A stretch of DNA of 64,000 nt, taken from positions 308,436 through 372,435 of the forward strand of contig CAVYNA010000006.1 of NCBI GenBank assembly GCA_963769765.1, given 5' to 3'. Both the position numbers and the translations under genes were made by a program. The notes under the pieces are model-generated. The model was given only the letters and a program-made list of their open reading frames with translations. It did no database searches and had not been told where the DNA came from. The first letter of the stretch is position 1; each line of letters starts with the position of its first letter. This stretch comes from Bog-756 sp963769765. GTDB lineage: Bacteria; Actinomycetota; Acidimicrobiia; Acidimicrobiales; RAAP-2. Below, in pieces: positions 61,819 through 64,000 of the stretch.

Positions 61819-61826
61819 CCTAAATT
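61819..61826. repeat. Right target-site duplication of the insertion sequence
   Basis: CCTAAATT, identical to 60411-60418. Confidence 0.85.
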
Positions 61827-62060
61827 GTGACCTTTCTCCCTGGGTCCCGAAAATGGGGTCCTGACCTGGACCTCCGCGGAGCCCCGCGACACCTGCTGCT
61901 CGGTCCCGAACGCCCCGAATCGCCGATTGCCGCGACAGACGAATCAGGGAGTCAGGTCGCCGTGCTCGAGGACGCCGAGCCCGGACTCGGCTGGGCGACA
62001 CTCCCGAACTGCACCAGGCGGATTGAGGTCGGTTCCCACGGGCAGCAGGGTGCCCGCGGG
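61827..62060. repeat. Repeat unit 1 (right part; left part is 60404-60418)
   Basis: If the IS and one target duplication are removed, this stretch joins 60404-60418 as a unit beginning GGTGTGACCTAAATTGTGAC then CTTTCTCC. Its first ~80 bp align with unit 2 at 62061. It shows GTGACC-TAAATT-GTGACC, a hexamer repeated around TAAATT. No credible gene is seen in the unit. Confidence 0.6.
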
Positions 62061-62310
62061 GGTGTCAACTAAATTGTCAACTTTCTGCCCCGGTCCGGAA
62101 AAGAACCCTCTGACCAGGATCTCTCCGCGGCCCTGCAACCGGGGTTGCACGGAGTCGGCGGTGCCGAGACGCCGCTCGCCGCGTCAAGTGTCGCTCCGGG
62201 AGCCACCGCAACCACGGGCTCGCCCTTCCGTTGGTGGCTCTCCTCGCTGGAGCTTCTGCTCCCCCCTTGACCCGGCGCGTCGTCTCGGACGTGGGCGATG
62301 ACGGAGCGAT
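62061..62310. repeat. Repeat unit 2, diverged direct copy of unit 1
   Basis: Begins GGTGTCAACTAAATTGTCAA then CTTTCTGCC. Shared blocks with unit 1 include TAAATTGT, the CTTTCT and GGTCC/GAAAA segments, CTGACC, CTC-CGCGG and, further in, CGCCG-GCCGCG. The repeated hexamer has changed on both sides together (GTCAAC-TAAATT-GTCAAC). The right boundary is uncertain. It may be an end of a degraded insertion sequence or a small non-autonomous element. Confidence 0.5.
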
Positions 62311-62401
62311 GAGGCCTCGTCGCTCCCCGTTCCGGGGACCGCACGACGGGGACTCTGAACAGACGTGGCGGGCTGGCGCCGATGATCACCAAGGGGGGCG
62401 T

Positions 62402-62677
62402 GTGGGTCGGATCGGCAGTCAGGCTCTCGAGGCGTTCATTGCCTTCGGCACCGCGTCCGTCGCGGTCATGGAAGTAGCCGAGCTCGGCGCCCGAGTCAGC
62501 CCTGGTCGCCAAGCGCTCGAGCTCTTCGCCGAGATCGAGGTTTCCCACACAGCCCTCCGGGCGCTCTTCGCCGAAGGGCACGATGGCGCCGTGTGCGCAC
62601 TTGCACTCAGCATCTTGGTGTTGGCGGAGCGAACGGAAGATGCACTCGTCCAGGACATGGACCTACCTGGCACCTGA
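62402..62677 (+). CDS. Hypothetical protein, uncertain
   Basis: 91 residues from GTG 62402, preceded by AAGGGGGG: QALEAFIAFGTASVAVMEVA, LGARVSPGRQALELFAEIEV, ALRALFAEGHDGAVCALALS. Mostly amphipathic helix with no motif I recognise. GC-rich DNA gives many open frames by chance, so this is weakly supported. Confidence 0.3.
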   Translation: MGRIGSQALEAFIAFGTASVAVMEVAELGARVSPGRQALELFAEIEVSHTALRALFAEGHDGAVCALALSILVLAERTEDALVQDMDLPGT

Positions 62678-62716
62678 GAAGGGCCTCTTCCATTCCTCCT
62701 CATGGATTGCCGGCTC

Positions 62717-62751
62717 ACGCCGGCGGGCCTGCCTGCGGCGCCCGCCGGCGT
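62717..62751. repeat. 12-bp GC-rich inverted repeat
   Basis: ACGCCGGCGGGC (62717-62728) and GCCCGCCGGCGT (62740-62751), perfect, around an 11-nt loop, with no T-tract. It stands at the junction between GC-rich mobile DNA and the AT-richer block that starts near 62815. It could be a terminator for the minus-strand genes to the right or a mobile-element end. Confidence 0.55.
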
Positions 62752-62824
62752 GCCGCACCAGGGCTCGGGCAGGCGCAGCGGGCCTCAGCCAGGCGAGGGC
62801 CCCGGAGGTGTGTGAGAACTCCCT

Positions 62825-63262
62825 TTACGAAGATCGAGTGAATAGGACTATGGCAAGAATGGATTCTAGTGCCACGGCTGCGAGAATCAGTGAAGAGAAT
62901 ATCAGATAAAGGCTTGGCTGGATGGTGCCACTCACGAAATGCATATACCCAATGACCGAGAGAAGAACCATCAATAATCCTGTCCAGGTAACGAAAGTAG
63001 CACCCACCTTCTTAACGCCTCGACTGCGCTTCGAGACTTGAATTACGAAAAATGCACTTACGATACCTGTCATTGCTGGGCTCTTAGTTCTTCCGAGGAT
63101 CGTCTCTAGTCGAGAGGACGAAACAAAGAAATTGCTGATCCCAATGATCATCACGGCGATGCCAGCGACCCCGCAACTTATGATACCAACCGCGTCAACG
63201 GATCCCACCAATCGGAAATTCGTCATAATCAGTCGCCTGTCACCATTGGTATCCTCCACCAT
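62825..63262 (-). CDS. Small multi-pass membrane protein, possible immunity protein of the RHS toxin
   Basis: 145 residues from ATG 63262 (alternatives 63226 and TTG 63304; no clear ribosome-binding site). Four hydrophobic segments: VGIISCGVAGIAVMIIGISN, SPAMTGIVSAFFVIQVS, TWTGLLMVLLSVIGYMHFV and SLYLIFSSLILAAVALESIL. No family recognised. It lies directly downstream of, and on the same strand as, the RHS protein gene, in the same AT-richer block (codon use clearly unlike the rest of the window). That is the position immunity genes take after polymorphic toxins; the role is inference. Confidence 0.6.
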   Translation of the reverse strand: MVEDTNGDRRLIMTNFRLVGSVDAVGIISCGVAGIAVMIIGISNFFVSSSRLETILGRTKSPAMTGIVSAFFVIQVSKRSRGVKKVGATFVTWTGLLMVLLSVIGYMHFVSGTIQPSLYLIFSSLILAAVALESILAIVLFTRSS

Positions 63263-63389
63263 TCGCTTTAAAAGCCGACCGTGGCAGGTCACACGGCCCC
63301 ACAATTATGGCGGATTCTCGGGCACCGGTCAAGCTCGACACTTCAGTTTTCTTCATAGGCGATGAGTAGTGACACAGGTCCGTCTAATC

Positions 63390-64000
63390 TCACCGGCAAT
63401 ATCCCCCTCTATATCCCGAGCCTCCGTATAGCGCCGCTTGCCAGCATTCGCTGTGCCGTTGGTCGTTTAGGATCTGCACCCCAATCACGGAGGCAGCGAA
63501 GGCTCCTATGCTGATCAAGAATCCAACTATATCGCCGATTCCGGGAATGAAATACAGGATCGTCGCGACAAACGCCGATCCCACCGCGCCCACCGCAAGA
63601 TACCATGCCCACATTGCCGTTTCATGTTTATTCATCTGGAGGCACGGATCCCAGTTCCACGGCCAAAAACCACCATTGCAGTACCAGGCGAACCGATACA
63701 TTCCAGTAGGATCATTTGTGTTCACCGGATCTCCTCCGGCGTACAGATACGCTTGATCAGTCGTGGCAAATATCGGATCCCGGCTTGTGAATGCTCCGGT
63801 CTGCGGCAGATACCACCGGGCCCTCATGTCGTACGAGCCCGTAGCAGGGTTCAGGTACTGCCCCGCATAGCCGAATGCTGAACCAGCCGAACCTAGCGCC
63901 GGAGTGCCGTAGGCGTCGTACCGGTAGAACGTCACCTCTTGGCCGCTGGTGTTGGTGATCAACCACGACGAATCCGACGGCGTGTAGGTCAGGAAAACGG
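63390..64000 (-). CDS. RHS repeat-associated core domain protein, C-terminal part
   Basis: The 5' end lies beyond the window; the frame is open from base 64000 to the stop at 63390. It reads FLTYTPSDSSWLITNTSGQE, FYRYDAYGTPALG, YAGQYLNPATGSYDMRARWY, TGAFTSRDPIF and GGDPVNTNDPTGMY: the RHS core that closes a beta-cocoon shell. After it come about 105 variable residues with Cys/Trp-rich sequence (CNGGFWPWNWDPC), one or two hydrophobic helices (LAVGAVGSAFVATILYFIPG; IVGFLISIGAFAASVIG) and a short tail. This arrangement is that of a polymorphic toxin tip, possibly membrane-acting. Confidence 0.85.
   Translation of the reverse strand, partial: VFLTYTPSDSSWLITNTSGQEVTFYRYDAYGTPALGSAGSAFGYAGQYLNPATGSYDMRARWYLPQTGAFTSRDPIFATTDQAYLYAGGDPVNTNDPTGMYRFAWYCNGGFWPWNWDPCLQMNKHETAMWAWYLAVGAVGSAFVATILYFIPGIGDIVGFLISIGAFAASVIGVQILNDQRHSECWQAALYGGSGYRGGYCR

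Noticed and set aside
61827..62072. Short frame starting VTFLPGSRKWG in repeat unit 1
   Set aside because: It translates repeat DNA; the equivalent stretch in unit 2 does not keep the frame.
62069..62581. Minus-strand 170-codon frame
   Set aside because: Overlaps the repeat unit and has no hydrophobic core or motif; weaker than the already doubtful plus-strand frame at 62402.
57339..64000. Second attachment site (copy of the tRNA-Gly 3' end)
   Set aside because: Looked for TTCGAATCCC-type sequence downstream; none seen in the window.

Overview
The window is high-GC chromosomal DNA of an actinobacterium. Supporting features are the gene order clpX-folC-ndk / rng-rplU-rpmA-obg-proB-proA-AAA-VWA-nadD-rsfS (as I recall it from mycobacteria), an MtrA/MtrB/LpqB-like cluster, a pSAM2-type integrative element, a WS/DGAT acyltransferase and an F420-type luciferase-like oxidoreductase. 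Many genes have a TAnnnT box 6-9 nt upstream of the start codon and no Shine-Dalgarno sequence, as expected for leaderless actinobacterial transcripts. The secreted protein with GYWLVAxDGGIFxFG repeats suggests class Acidimicrobiia, but that placement is inference.

Layout. 1-8317: clpP tail, clpX, folC, ndk, then cell-shape genes mreB-mreC-mreD-mrdA. 8382-14441: radical SAM/DUF2344 pair, RNase E/G, L21, L27, tyrosine phosphatase. 14496-21799: obgE-proB, a 352-bp gap with a palindrome and 10-bp tandem repeats, then proA-AAA-VWA-histidine phosphatase. 21787-24937: a secreted repeat protein and a frameshifted class II DAHP synthase on the minus strand. 24971-27253: LLM oxidoreductase, nadD, small membrane protein, rsfS. 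27272-31776 (minus): GerMN lipoprotein, histidine kinase, response regulator, peptide-type solute-binding lipoprotein. 31989-44746: xerD-like recombinase, whiG/fliA-type sigma factor, rpsB-tsf-pyrH-frr-cdsA-dxr-S2P protease-ispG-proS. 44813-52605: rimP-nusA-ylxR-infB-rbfA-truB-ribF behind a strong promoter and an attenuator-like hairpin. 52611-57168: frameshifted acyl-CoA synthetase, orn, dut, frameshifted WS/DGAT.

From the tRNA-Gly(GCC) gene at 57266 rightwards the sequence is accessory: a tyrosine integrase, an excisionase and a RepSA-like initiator (an AICE-type element), a complete 1400-bp ISL3-type insertion sequence with 8-bp target duplications, two diverged copies of a further repeat, and an AT-richer block with the 3' end of an RHS-repeat protein followed by a small multi-pass membrane protein that could be its immunity partner.

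Three otherwise ordinary genes (DAHP synthase, acyl-CoA synthetase, WS/DGAT) carry single-base frameshifts, three of the four in G/C homopolymers. This looks more like sequence or assembly error than gene decay, though only re-sequencing can decide.
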